The notes below the pieces were generated by a model, which saw nothing but the letters and a program-made list of their open reading frames with translations, had not been told where the DNA came from and did no database searches. Below are positions 1-6,053 of a stretch of DNA of 14,799 bases, piece by piece (position 1 is the first letter of the stretch; the number at the start of each line of letters is the position of its first letter). The translations under genes were made by a program, and so were the position numbers. Source of the stretch: an uncultured Eubacteriales bacterium (GTDB lineage Bacteria; Bacillota; Clostridia; Lachnospirales; Lachnospiraceae); contig ONWK01000318.1 of NCBI GenBank assembly GCA_900321505.1, positions 1 to 14,799 on the forward strand, written 5' to 3'.

Positions 1-856
1 AGGCAGACCCGATGTCAAGGGCAGGGAAGAGATACTGCAGGTACATACACGCAAAAAGCCTCTTGGAGATGATGTGGATCTTCATGCTATTGCCCGTACC
101 ACCTCAGGCTTCTCGGGAGCGGATCTTGAGAATCTTATGAATGAAGCTGCGATAAATGCAACAAAGACAGGCAGAGGCTTCATAACCAAAGCGGATGTGG
201 ATAAGGCCTTTGTAAAGGTGGGTATAGGAACGGAGAAGAAATCACGGCTTGTACCCGAAAAGGAAAGAAAGATCACAGCATATCATGAAGCAGGCCACGC
301 CATACTTTTCCATGTTCTGAGTGAAATGGGACCGGTTTATACCGTTTCCATCATACCCACGGGTATCGGAGCGGCCGGTTATACCATGCCTCTTCCGGAA
401 AATGATAATGTATTTGCCACAAAGGAAAAGATGCTGCAGGAGATCCAGGTGGATTTCGGAGGCCGTATCGCCGAAGAGCTGATCTTCGGGGATGTGACCA
501 CCGGCGCTTCACAGGATATCCGTCAGGCCTCAAAGACCGCGCGTAATATGGTGATACGTTACGGCTTTTCCGAAAAGGTGGGTCTGATCAATTACGAAAC
601 TGCCGAAGATGATGAGGTATTTGTGGGCCGTGATATCGGACATGAGGCTCATTACAGCGAAGAAGTAAAGGCTCTGATCGATGAGGAAGTAAAGAAGATC
701 ATAGATTCCTGCTATGAAAAGGCTAAGAAGATCATCATGGAATATATGGATGTACTGCATTCTGTAGCAGCATCACTTCTTGAAAAGGAGAAGATAACAG
801 GGGAAGAATTCACTGCCTTGTTCAATATGCACAAAACAGAGGTTGAAAGTGATTGA
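1..856 (+). CDS. ftsH: ATP-dependent zinc metalloprotease FtsH, C-terminal part (5' end outside window)
   Basis: Membrane-anchored AAA+ protease that degrades misfolded membrane proteins and short-lived regulators. The reading frame is open from base 2, so the gene begins before the window and about 284 residues are visible. The visible part opens with the end of the AAA+ module (GRPDVKGREEIL, then the GFSGADLENLMNEAA segment of the small helical subdomain). The peptidase domain follows: the zinc motif HEAGH is at bases 284-298, and the third ligand should be the Asp of the GASQD segment near base 510. The C-terminus is helical and charged, as usual for the family. A GTG at base 74 is internal and is not a start. 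It ends TGA at 854-856 and a non-coding stretch follows. Family assignment is secure; the membrane segments and Walker motifs cannot be checked here. Confidence 0.97.
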   Translation, partial: GRPDVKGREEILQVHTRKKPLGDDVDLHAIARTTSGFSGADLENLMNEAAINATKTGRGFITKADVDKAFVKVGIGTEKKSRLVPEKERKITAYHEAGHAILFHVLSEMGPVYTVSIIPTGIGAAGYTMPLPENDNVFATKEKMLQEIQVDFGGRIAEELIFGDVTTGASQDIRQASKTARNMVIRYGFSEKVGLINYETAEDDEVFVGRDIGHEAHYSEEVKALIDEEVKKIIDSCYEKAKKIIMEYMDVLHSVAASLLEKEKITGEEFTALFNMHKTEVESD

Positions 857-877
857 TAATGACTAATGAGTGACAAA

Positions 878-940
878 GTGCCCAAAGAGCATTGGCACAT
901 TTACTAAAAAAAATTCAAAAAAAATTTCATCTTTGGGCAC
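878..940. repeat. 11-bp perfect inverted repeat downstream of ftsH
   Basis: The arms GTGCCCAAAGA (878-888) and TCTTTGGGCAC (930-940) are exact reverse complements, separated by 41 bases of A-rich sequence. Arm centres are about 52 bp apart, close to five helical turns. No T-run follows the second arm, so it is not a typical terminator. The right arm overlaps the place where a -35 box would lie for the TATAAT at 960-965. It could be two half-sites for a regulator or a long-range RNA stem; no known operator was recognised. Confidence 0.45.
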
Positions 941-959
941 ACTTCGAAACGGATTTGCG

Positions 960-965
960 TATAAT
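960..965 (+). promoter_or_regulatory. Candidate -10 box (TATAAT) of a small transcript
   Basis: A perfect TATAAT lies in the ftsH/L,D-transpeptidase gap. No good -35 sits 16-18 bp upstream (the 17-bp position reads GCACAC), so alone it would be weak or need an activator. It would start transcription near 972, about 100 bases before the terminator-like hairpin at 1034-1067. Confidence 0.35.
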
Positions 966-971
966 AACACT

Positions 972-1074
972 TGTAACCCCCCCAATACATTATAGTTTTT
1001 TGCTATCACCCCATAGCAACAAATACCTTCTCCAAGATGGGCAGTCACTTATGTGGCTGTCCATCTTCTTTATA
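972..1074 (+). ncRNA. Candidate small RNA between ftsH and the L,D-transpeptidase gene
   Basis: The stretch between the TATAAT at 960-965 and the terminator-like hairpin has no convincing reading frame: a 64-codon frame at 892-1086 has no ribosome site and its protein resembles nothing. It can fold into a hairpin with arms TTGCTAT (1000-1006) and ATAGCAA (1013-1019) around a CACCCC loop, followed by the 15-bp hairpin at 1034-1067. A C-run (977-983) is predicted to be single-stranded. ATAG at 992-995 could pair with CTAT at 1003-1006 instead of the first hairpin. I recognise no known riboswitch or RNA family. The next gene seems to have its own promoter downstream, so this would be a separate transcript. 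Evidence is structural only. Confidence 0.3.
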
Positions 1075-1075
1075 A
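1034..1075 (+). terminator. Terminator-like hairpin, 15-bp stem
   Basis: AAGATGGGCAGTCAC (1034-1048) pairs with GTGGCTGTCCATCTT (1053-1067) across a 4-base loop; 13 pairs are Watson-Crick and 2 are G-U. A pyrimidine-rich CTTTAT follows, a modest rather than strong U-tract. It could end ftsH transcription or the candidate small RNA. Confidence 0.6.
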
Positions 1076-1085
1076 AAAATAAGTA

Positions 1086-1114
1086 GTGACATGAACGAGG
1101 GTTTAATATACAAT
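1086..1114 (+). promoter_or_regulatory. Promoter of the L,D-transpeptidase gene (GTGACA-17-TACAAT)
   Basis: The -35 GTGACA (1086-1091) and -10 TACAAT (1109-1114) each match the sigma-A consensus at 5 of 6 positions, with an ideal 17-bp spacer. The start of transcription should be near 1121, just after the upstream terminator. This leaves a leader of about 30 bases before the ATG at 1151, and it makes the in-frame ATG at 1091, which sits inside the promoter, unlikely as a start. Confidence 0.65.
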
Positions 1115-1150
1115 AGTGGGCACACCTTAGAAAACAGAAAGATCCGGATC

Positions 1151-2851
1151 ATGACAGAATCAAAATCTACTTTTAAAAGAATAGCGGGAGTATTACTTCA
1201 TTCTCCGGCCGGCGTGATGCTGCTGACATGGCTTGTAATAATCATGATCAGTACCTTTTCACCGGCTTTTGCGGCGTGTGCTGCCGAAGAAGAAAGGGCA
1301 GGGAACAGCTGGATATATGAGAACGGAAATTATCTTTATACCGATGCCGAGGGGCAGCCTGTTAAGAACCAGTTTGTAACTCCCTCGGATGGTCATTCCT
1401 ATTGGCTGGATGAAAACGGGATCCTGCAATACGGAGTATTTACCGTGAATGGAATGAATTATACGGCGGATGCGGCCGGATGGGTCCGTTTTACCAACGG
1501 GTGGCTGAGCTTTGACGGAAAATGGGCGGCTTCCGATACCGGGCAGGGTAACGGCAGTAATGCTGAGAAGAGGAACTGCAGGGTAATGGAAGGCGGGCTC
1601 CTGTATTTCATAGACGGAGCCGGTGAGCGCGGGAATGAAGTGCTTATAATTGACAGTACTCCGCTTGAGATCAGGGATGATCAGGATAAAAAAGAGAGCT
1701 GCGGCGGAAATCTGCCCTACAGACTGAATGAAGAAGTGGTATTTCCCGAGAAGCCGATCCAGATCTATATAAGCGGCGGAAACGTGAATTTCCCGGGCTG
1801 GGTTCGGAGTGATGACGGCTGGTATCTGTCGGAGGAAGATGGATCGGCTGTTAAAGATACCATAGTTCAGGACGCGGCAGGAAAGCTTTTCCGTCTGGGA
1901 GAGGACGGAAAACCCGCAGGCGGTCTCGGGGAATGGGACAAAAAGCTTTGCTGGTTCAGGGACGACGGTTCTCTCAGTACGGAAGCAGGCTGGATAGAAT
2001 ACGATGGCACATCATATTATGTAAACCAAGACGGCACCATACCCAGAAATGAAGTATTTCAGGTGGATGGAAGTACGTATTTCGCCGGAAATGACGGAAG
2101 ACTGACCGGAGGCTTCCGGAGCCTTGGAGGAAAACGCAGGTTCTTTGATGAAGACGGTAAGATGCGTGATAAGATGAGCTGGATCAACTATGAGGGCAGC
2201 TGGTATTTTGTTAATGCAGATGCAGAGGTAGTGACCGGCGGTCCGCTGGATATCGGCGGAAAGAAATATTATTTCAGTAATACAGGTGAAATGCTGACCG
2301 GCCGGATAGAAGCGGATGATCTTTCATTTTACTATGCGGATGACAGCGGTGAGATATATACAGGTCAGGACTTCACGCTTGATGGGATAAGCTATCATGC
2401 GGATGATGAAGGCAGGGTCTTTGTGGGAACCATGTATGAAAAGGCCCAGTCCTATGCCAGCCCCACAGACTACCTCATCATGGTAAATCTTGCGACCCAG
2501 AGGACTGCGGTTTTTGAAGGCTCACAGGGTAACTGGCGCCTGATGCGGGAAATGATCGTATCCACGGGAGCGCCGATCAATCCTACGCCGAAGGGTGAGT
2601 ATTATACTACGGTGCATTCGCGGTATTTCAACTCCTACGGAGTGCGGGCGTGGTATGCAACCGGCTTTATCGGCGGCCTGTATCTCTTCCACAGCTCGCC
2701 TTATGAGATAGCTTCCGAGCCACTTGTATGTACGGATCCGCGTCTGGGCATAGCGGCGTCTCACGGCTGTGTGCGTATGGCGCTGGAGGACGCAAAATGG
2801 ATGTTTGATAATCTCCCGCTCAGGACCAAGGTTGTGATCTATGAGGAATGA
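1151..2851 (+). CDS. Secreted L,D-transpeptidase (YkuD) with wall/glucan-binding repeats
   Basis: Predicted to form or exchange peptidoglycan cross-links through a catalytic cysteine outside the cell. I place the start at ATG 1151 (566 aa) because a promoter spans 1086-1114; the same frame is open from ATG 1091 (586 aa). Neither start has a strong ribosome site. Residues 1-42 form a basic then hydrophobic segment ending SPAFAACA, a signal peptide or anchor. Residues about 50-430 hold many short repeats rich in Gly, Trp, Tyr and Asp (for example WINYEGSWYFVNADAEV, GGKKYYFSNTGEM), of the choline/glucan-binding type. The YkuD domain occupies about 434-566 with the SHGCVR motif at 537-542 (Cys540) and an upstream His514. 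It is monocistronic and runs convergently into the polymerase partner gene, overlapping it by 13 bases. The repeat ligand is unknown. Confidence 0.92.
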   Translation: MTESKSTFKRIAGVLLHSPAGVMLLTWLVIIMISTFSPAFAACAAEEERAGNSWIYENGNYLYTDAEGQPVKNQFVTPSDGHSYWLDENGILQYGVFTVNGMNYTADAAGWVRFTNGWLSFDGKWAASDTGQGNGSNAEKRNCRVMEGGLLYFIDGAGERGNEVLIIDSTPLEIRDDQDKKESCGGNLPYRLNEEVVFPEKPIQIYISGGNVNFPGWVRSDDGWYLSEEDGSAVKDTIVQDAAGKLFRLGEDGKPAGGLGEWDKKLCWFRDDGSLSTEAGWIEYDGTSYYVNQDGTIPRNEVFQVDGSTYFAGNDGRLTGGFRSLGGKRRFFDEDGKMRDKMSWINYEGSWYFVNADAEVVTGGPLDIGGKKYYFSNTGEMLTGRIEADDLSFYYADDSGEIYTGQDFTLDGISYHADDEGRVFVGTMYEKAQSYASPTDYLIMVNLATQRTAVFEGSQGNWRLMREMIVSTGAPINPTPKGEYYTTVHSRYFNSYGVRAWYATGFIGGLYLFHSSPYEIASEPLVCTDPRLGIAASHGCVRMALEDAKWMFDNLPLRTKVVIYEE

Positions 2852-3057
2852 TCATCCTCATATGATGCGATATGCAGTTTTGCCTCTTCGTCGACCATTT
2901 CATGATAACCTGTAAGGGCGGCGAAGGGGGCAAACTGGGCGGCTCTGTCATGCAGGCTCATATGAGGCCTGGTGGGTGACTGCCAGTGGGGCAGATCTAT
3001 GATATCCGCGTAAATTATACGCGGATCGGGTTCATTTTCACCGATTCCTTTTGTCAT
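2839..3057 (-). CDS. Small YolD-like partner of the Y-family polymerase
   Basis: A 72-residue protein of the kind encoded next to UmuC-like polymerases in Firmicutes (compare the YolD-UvrX and YqjX-YqjW pairs of Bacillus subtilis). The recognisable core is DRAAQFAPFAALTGYHEMV at about residues 37-55, preceded by a variable, proline-rich N-terminus. Function is unproven; a role as polymerase accessory factor is inferred from the conserved pairing. Its ATG overlaps the polymerase stop as ATGA and a GGGAGG ribosome site lies 7 bases upstream, so translation is probably coupled. As I recall, relatives are often longer, with more sequence after this core; this copy stops 17 residues after it, at a TAG inside the last codons of the convergent L,D-transpeptidase gene. 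It could be a naturally short form or a trimmed one. Confidence 0.75.
   Translation of the reverse strand: MTKGIGENEPDPRIIYADIIDLPHWQSPTRPHMSLHDRAAQFAPFAALTGYHEMVDEEAKLHIASYEDDHSS
2840..2862. other. Hairpin at the convergent gene ends
   Basis: TATGAGGA (2840-2847) and TCCTCATA (2855-2862) form a perfect 8-bp stem with a 7-base loop that itself contains TGATCA. It spans the L,D-transpeptidase stop codon and the last bases of the minus-strand gene. It can form in either transcript, but no T-run follows on either side, so action as a two-way terminator is doubtful. Confidence 0.35.
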
Positions 3058-4643
3058 GTTGTATCCTCCCCGGCCATATGGCCGCCGATCTGGTTGTTTC
3101 TGAGCATGGTGGTGGCGCCCTCCTGCAGGTTCATACCTTTAAGCAGGGCATTTTTTCCGTATTTTTTCTGCAGCAGAAGAGTTGCTTCCTGAATGCTGCG
3201 TTCTTTTTTATCTTTAGCTGCTTCGGCAGCTTTTTTCTTTTCCAGGGCTTCATAGTCCACAAAAAGGCTCAGCTGCTCAGGCGGATCCTCCGGTATCTCA
3301 TCCTCGGGTATCAGGTTTGCGGCTACCACATATATACGGCGTATGGGAAGCTCCGGATCGACGATACGGTCATAGAGCTCCATCATGGCATCCATGATGC
3401 GGTGCGTGGAGCTGGTCCAGCGGTCAATATTTCCGGTGCCGTGGGCAGGCTTCGGCATGGGCCTTCCGTAGGGATCGACGGATACCGGCTGCGTATAGAG
3501 TTTACCCGTGGGTACGACGCGGAAGGTGGAGGATGCCGGTGTAGAGCCCCTGCGGACATATTCCAGGCTGCACTTATCGTAGACCAGGGTCAGGATCACC
3601 TGCTTTGTAACGAGTCTCTTACGGACCAGATCCAGAGCCAGAAGCTCCGTCATCTCACGGACTATAAGCCTGCATTTCTCACAGTCGTAGGGCTCTGGCA
3701 GCACCTGGCCGGAGGAAAGGCTCTTGGTTTCGGGTTTATAGGTTTTGATCTCGGAGATCTCCGTCGGCTCCCATCCCCAGGCGTGATCGATCAGCAGCTC
3801 GGCGTTGATCCCCAGGCTGTTGTAGAGCACGCTTTCATCCTTAACGCTCTGTCTTGCTATATCTCCCATGGTATAAAGGCCGAGCCTGGCGAGACGTTTG
3901 GAGATGCCGCGGCCGACACGCCAAAAATCGGTCAGAGGAGTATGACACCAGAGCAGTTCGCGGTAGCGCTGCTCATCCAGTTCCGCTATACGTACGCCGT
4001 CCTCATCGGCAGGCGCGTGCTTCGCAACTATATCCATGGCTACCTTTGCAAGATAGAGATTTGTACCGATGCCTGCCGTGGCAGTGATCCCGGTGACGGA
4101 AAGAACCTCGCGGATCATTTTCATCGCAAGCTCGTGAGCGGTCATGCCGTAGGTGCGGAGATAGCCGGTCACATCAAGAAAGCATTCGTCGATCGAGTAG
4201 ACATGGATATCCTCATCGCTGATGTATTTCATATATATCGAGAATATCTGGGTACTTATCTTTTCATAGAGCTTCATTCTTGGCGGGGCTATGATGTAGG
4301 ACAGCTCCAGGGAGGGATCCGAAGCAAGGGCCTCCTCATCGTCGGAGGAACCGGAAAAATGAAAGCTTCCGTCTTTATCCCTGGACAGAACTCCGAGACG
4401 CCGGGCCTCCCGGAATCTCCGCCGGTTCTCCTCCTTAACCTTTTCCACAACCTCAAAAAGCCTGGCACGTCCGGGTATACCCAACGCCTTGAGGCTCGGA
4501 GATACAGCGAGGCATATGGTCTTTTCAGTCCGCGAAGGATCGGCCACCACAAGATTTGTAGTCAGAGGGTCACGGTGTCTCTGCACAAGTTCGACACTTG
4601 CATAGTATGATTTCAGATCTATCGCAAGATATGCACGATCCAT
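3054..4643 (-). CDS. Y-family translesion DNA polymerase (UmuC/DinB type)
   Basis: Error-prone polymerase that copies past DNA lesions. The 529-residue protein starts with the palm motif AIDLKSYYASVE (catalytic Asp9) and has SIDECFLDVTGY at 150-161 (Asp152, Glu153), so the two-metal site is intact. A charged insertion at about 65-115 lies between early palm and fingers. The thumb helix-hairpin-helix region is near 240-265 and the little-finger domain about 305-445. QLSLF at 457-461 fits the beta-clamp binding motif. The tail (about 485-524) carries KYGKNALLKGMNLQEGATT and NNQIGGHMAGE, a conserved ending in the Firmicute UmuC group. An AAGGAGGG ribosome site precedes the ATG. It is followed by the YolD-like gene with ATGA coupling. 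I found no clear LexA box of the GAAC-N4-GTTC type upstream, so SOS control is not shown. The long frame opposite it on the plus strand is a shadow. Confidence 0.95.
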   Translation of the reverse strand: MDRAYLAIDLKSYYASVELVQRHRDPLTTNLVVADPSRTEKTICLAVSPSLKALGIPGRARLFEVVEKVKEENRRRFREARRLGVLSRDKDGSFHFSGSSDDEEALASDPSLELSYIIAPPRMKLYEKISTQIFSIYMKYISDEDIHVYSIDECFLDVTGYLRTYGMTAHELAMKMIREVLSVTGITATAGIGTNLYLAKVAMDIVAKHAPADEDGVRIAELDEQRYRELLWCHTPLTDFWRVGRGISKRLARLGLYTMGDIARQSVKDESVLYNSLGINAELLIDHAWGWEPTEISEIKTYKPETKSLSSGQVLPEPYDCEKCRLIVREMTELLALDLVRKRLVTKQVILTLVYDKCSLEYVRRGSTPASSTFRVVPTGKLYTQPVSVDPYGRPMPKPAHGTGNIDRWTSSTHRIMDAMMELYDRIVDPELPIRRIYVVAANLIPEDEIPEDPPEQLSLFVDYEALEKKKAAEAAKDKKERSIQEATLLLQKKYGKNALLKGMNLQEGATTMLRNNQIGGHMAGEDTT

Positions 4644-4676
4644 ATGAGCCCTCCTTTCCTTAATCGTTCAAAAAGC

Positions 4677-4705
4677 TATACAAAACGGCTCATTTATCAT
4701 ATAAT
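4677..4705 (+). promoter_or_regulatory. Promoter of the mscS-cob operon (TATACA-17-TATAAT)
   Basis: TATACA (4677-4682, 4 of 6 matches) and a perfect TATAAT (4700-4705) have a 17-bp spacer. Transcription should start near 4712, about 30 bases before the ATG at 4743. No other clear promoter was seen before 8580, so one transcript may cover all six genes. Confidence 0.55.
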
Positions 4706-4729
4706 ATACTATTATATCCTAAATCAGAA
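4701..4729 (-). promoter_or_regulatory. Possible promoter of the polymerase operon (minus strand)
   Basis: On the minus strand TTCTGA (4729-4724) and TATTAT (4706-4701) are 17 bp apart. A perfect TATAAT also occurs on this strand at 4716-4711, but its -35 position (TTTCCC) is poor. Both overlap the plus-strand promoter of the MscS gene, so the divergent promoters may compete. Confidence 0.3.
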
Positions 4730-4742
4730 AAAGGGGAAAGGC

Positions 4743-5606
4743 ATGGCGTCACTTTCATTTTCAATCAAGACCATTTTCGGAGATTCGGAATTTCTGAGTA
4801 AAGCAGTCGAGCTTCTGATCTATGTTGCTATTGCAACTGTGATAGTAATAGTATTGCTGTTCATTGAGAAGCGAATCATATCCAAGCATCTGCTGAAGAA
4901 AAAATCCATAAAAACCCGTTATGCGGAGAATCTTGCAAGGGTTATCATTATCGGTATTGCGGCGATCTGGGTGCTTACCAGTGCTGAGGCCACGGCAAAT
5001 TTCGGTAAGGTGTTGTTCCAGGGAACTGCCATACTCGGTGCTGTTGTAGGTCTTGCCGCGCAGCCGGTCATCGGGGATCTTTTTGCGGGACTCATGTTGA
5101 GTATCCACAAACCCTTTGAGATGGGCGACCGGGTGGAGCTGGATAACGGCGTTTCGGGTGTCATCATAGATATCACGGCACGGCATGTGGTGGTTCGGAC
5201 CATTGATACTGTAGATGCGATCATTCCCAACGGCAAGGTTAATTCATGTATCATAAAGAACATGAGCCATAATACGAAGGTCAGGTCGGTACATTTCCGC
5301 TTTAATGTGGCCTACGGAACCGATATCCAGCTGGCAATGAATGCGATCCGTAAGGCAGTGGAGGAGTCGGAATACACACTTCCCGCATGGAAGGGAAAGA
5401 GTGAATATGGGCCGGTATATTTTATCGAGTATGCAGACAGCAGTCTCGTAATGGCAACCACCGTATATTATGATCCGAGTCATCCGACGGAGATAATGAA
5501 GAGCGATGTCAATACCCGTGTAAATGCGGCATTTGCCGAGGCAGGTATCGAGATACCGTTCAATTATGTAAATGTAGTTATGAAGCAGGACGACAGAGTA
5601 GATTAG
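4743..5606 (+). CDS. mscS: Small-conductance mechanosensitive channel, MscS family
   Basis: Inner-membrane channel that opens under tension to release solutes during osmotic downshock. The frame is open back to 4644, but I choose ATG 4743 (287 aa): it has a purine-rich AAGGGGAAAGG just upstream, lies after the promoter, and gives the length of a compact MscS. The N-terminus has membrane helices at about 20-42 and 62-84. The pore-lining helix follows in the segment GAVVGLAAQPVIGDLFAGL, with the family's Gly/Ala-rich pattern. Then come KPFEMGDRVEL and the cytoplasmic beta domain (VSGVIIDITARHVVVRTID, IIPNGKV), and a C-terminal alpha/beta domain ending in a VNVVMKQDD segment. The thioesterase gene starts 15 bases after its stop. 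Family assignment is firm; nothing unusual in the core. Confidence 0.93.
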   Translation: MASLSFSIKTIFGDSEFLSKAVELLIYVAIATVIVIVLLFIEKRIISKHLLKKKSIKTRYAENLARVIIIGIAAIWVLTSAEATANFGKVLFQGTAILGAVVGLAAQPVIGDLFAGLMLSIHKPFEMGDRVELDNGVSGVIIDITARHVVVRTIDTVDAIIPNGKVNSCIIKNMSHNTKVRSVHFRFNVAYGTDIQLAMNAIRKAVEESEYTLPAWKGKSEYGPVYFIEYADSSLVMATTVYYDPSHPTEIMKSDVNTRVNAAFAEAGIEIPFNYVNVVMKQDDRVD

Positions 5607-5621
5607 ACAGGACGGAGAAAA

Positions 5622-6020
5622 GTGGGAACATTCACAGGTTTAGAGGAAGCACAGGAGTTTTTTAAGGGTGACAGATTCGCCACCACCAATGGAATGGTGA
5701 TAGAGGAGCTGGGAGAGGATACGGCAGTCTGTTCCATGACCCTTAATGAGAATCACAGGAATGCATACGGCGGAGTTATGGGAGGAGTTATCTTTACCCT
5801 TGCCGACTTTGCTTTCGCAGTTCTTTCAAATCATGTTCACAGGCTTACGGTGGCGCAGCAGGTAAGCGTTAATTATCTTGCGGCGCCGAAGGGTGACAGG
5901 CTCAGCGCCAGAGCAGTGCTTAAGAAAACCGGCAGAAGCTCTACCATAGTGAATGTGGATGTCACTGATGATACGGGACGTGAAATACTGCAGTTTGTGG
6001 GAACCGGATTTAAAATGTGA
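5622..6020 (+). CDS. Hotdog-fold thioesterase, PaaI family
   Basis: Predicted acyl-CoA (or other acyl-thioester) hydrolase of 132 residues, the normal size for a single hotdog domain. The start is GTG at 5622 with GGAG four bases upstream, 15 bases after the MscS stop. The central helix carries NAYGGVMGGVIFTLADFAFA (47-66). This matches the PaaI pattern N-x-x-G-x-x-H-G-G...LAD, with Asn47, Gly50, Gly54-Gly55 and Asp62 kept but Met53 where PaaI has His. I recall similar MGG forms in other Firmicute homologues, so the change need not mean loss of activity. The rest (TVAQQVSVNYLAAPKGDRL, RSSTIVNVDVTDD) are the usual strands. Substrate unknown; its place between mscS and cobU gives no clear clue. 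Confidence 0.87.
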   Translation: MGTFTGLEEAQEFFKGDRFATTNGMVIEELGEDTAVCSMTLNENHRNAYGGVMGGVIFTLADFAFAVLSNHVHRLTVAQQVSVNYLAAPKGDRLSARAVLKKTGRSSTIVNVDVTDDTGREILQFVGTGFKM

Positions 6021-6022
6021 AA

Positions 6023-6049
6023 CTCCTGTCCCCGGTGGTTCCGGAGGAG
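6023..6049 (+). promoter_or_regulatory. Intercistronic hairpin covering the cobU ribosome binding site
   Basis: CTCCT (6023-6027) can pair with AGGAG (6045-6049), and CCGG (6032-6035) with CCGG (6041-6044), giving 9 pairs around a TGGTT loop with a 4-base bulge on the 5' side. The 3' arm is the GGAGGAG ribosome site of cobU (ATG 6054). The stem begins just after the thioesterase stop (6018-6020), so ribosomes ending there would open it. This suggests translational coupling or control; it is not tested. Confidence 0.4.
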
Positions 6050-6053
6050 AAGT

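Noticed and set aside
892..1086. A 64-codon frame in the ftsH/L,D-transpeptidase gap
   Set aside because: No ribosome site, odd composition, and it runs through the TATAAT box and the terminator-like hairpin.
3051..4610. A 519-codon open frame on the plus strand
   Set aside because: It lies wholly opposite the Y-family polymerase, whose motifs are certain. The translation has no recognisable domain and no ribosome site; it is a by-product of codon bias in the real gene.
4644..4742. N-terminal extension of the MscS frame back to 4644
   Set aside because: It would cross the TATACA-17-TATAAT promoter and add 33 residues unlike the family; ATG 4743 has the better ribosome site.
4706..4742. Cobalamin riboswitch controlling the cob genes
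   Set aside because: The leader after the predicted start of transcription is about 30 bases, far too short, and no B12-box-like sequence was seen before cobU.
4644..4743. LexA/SOS box in front of the polymerase gene
   Set aside because: GAAC occurs on the minus strand near 4669 but the partner half GTTC is not at the right spacing, so no palindrome of the known Firmicute type is present.
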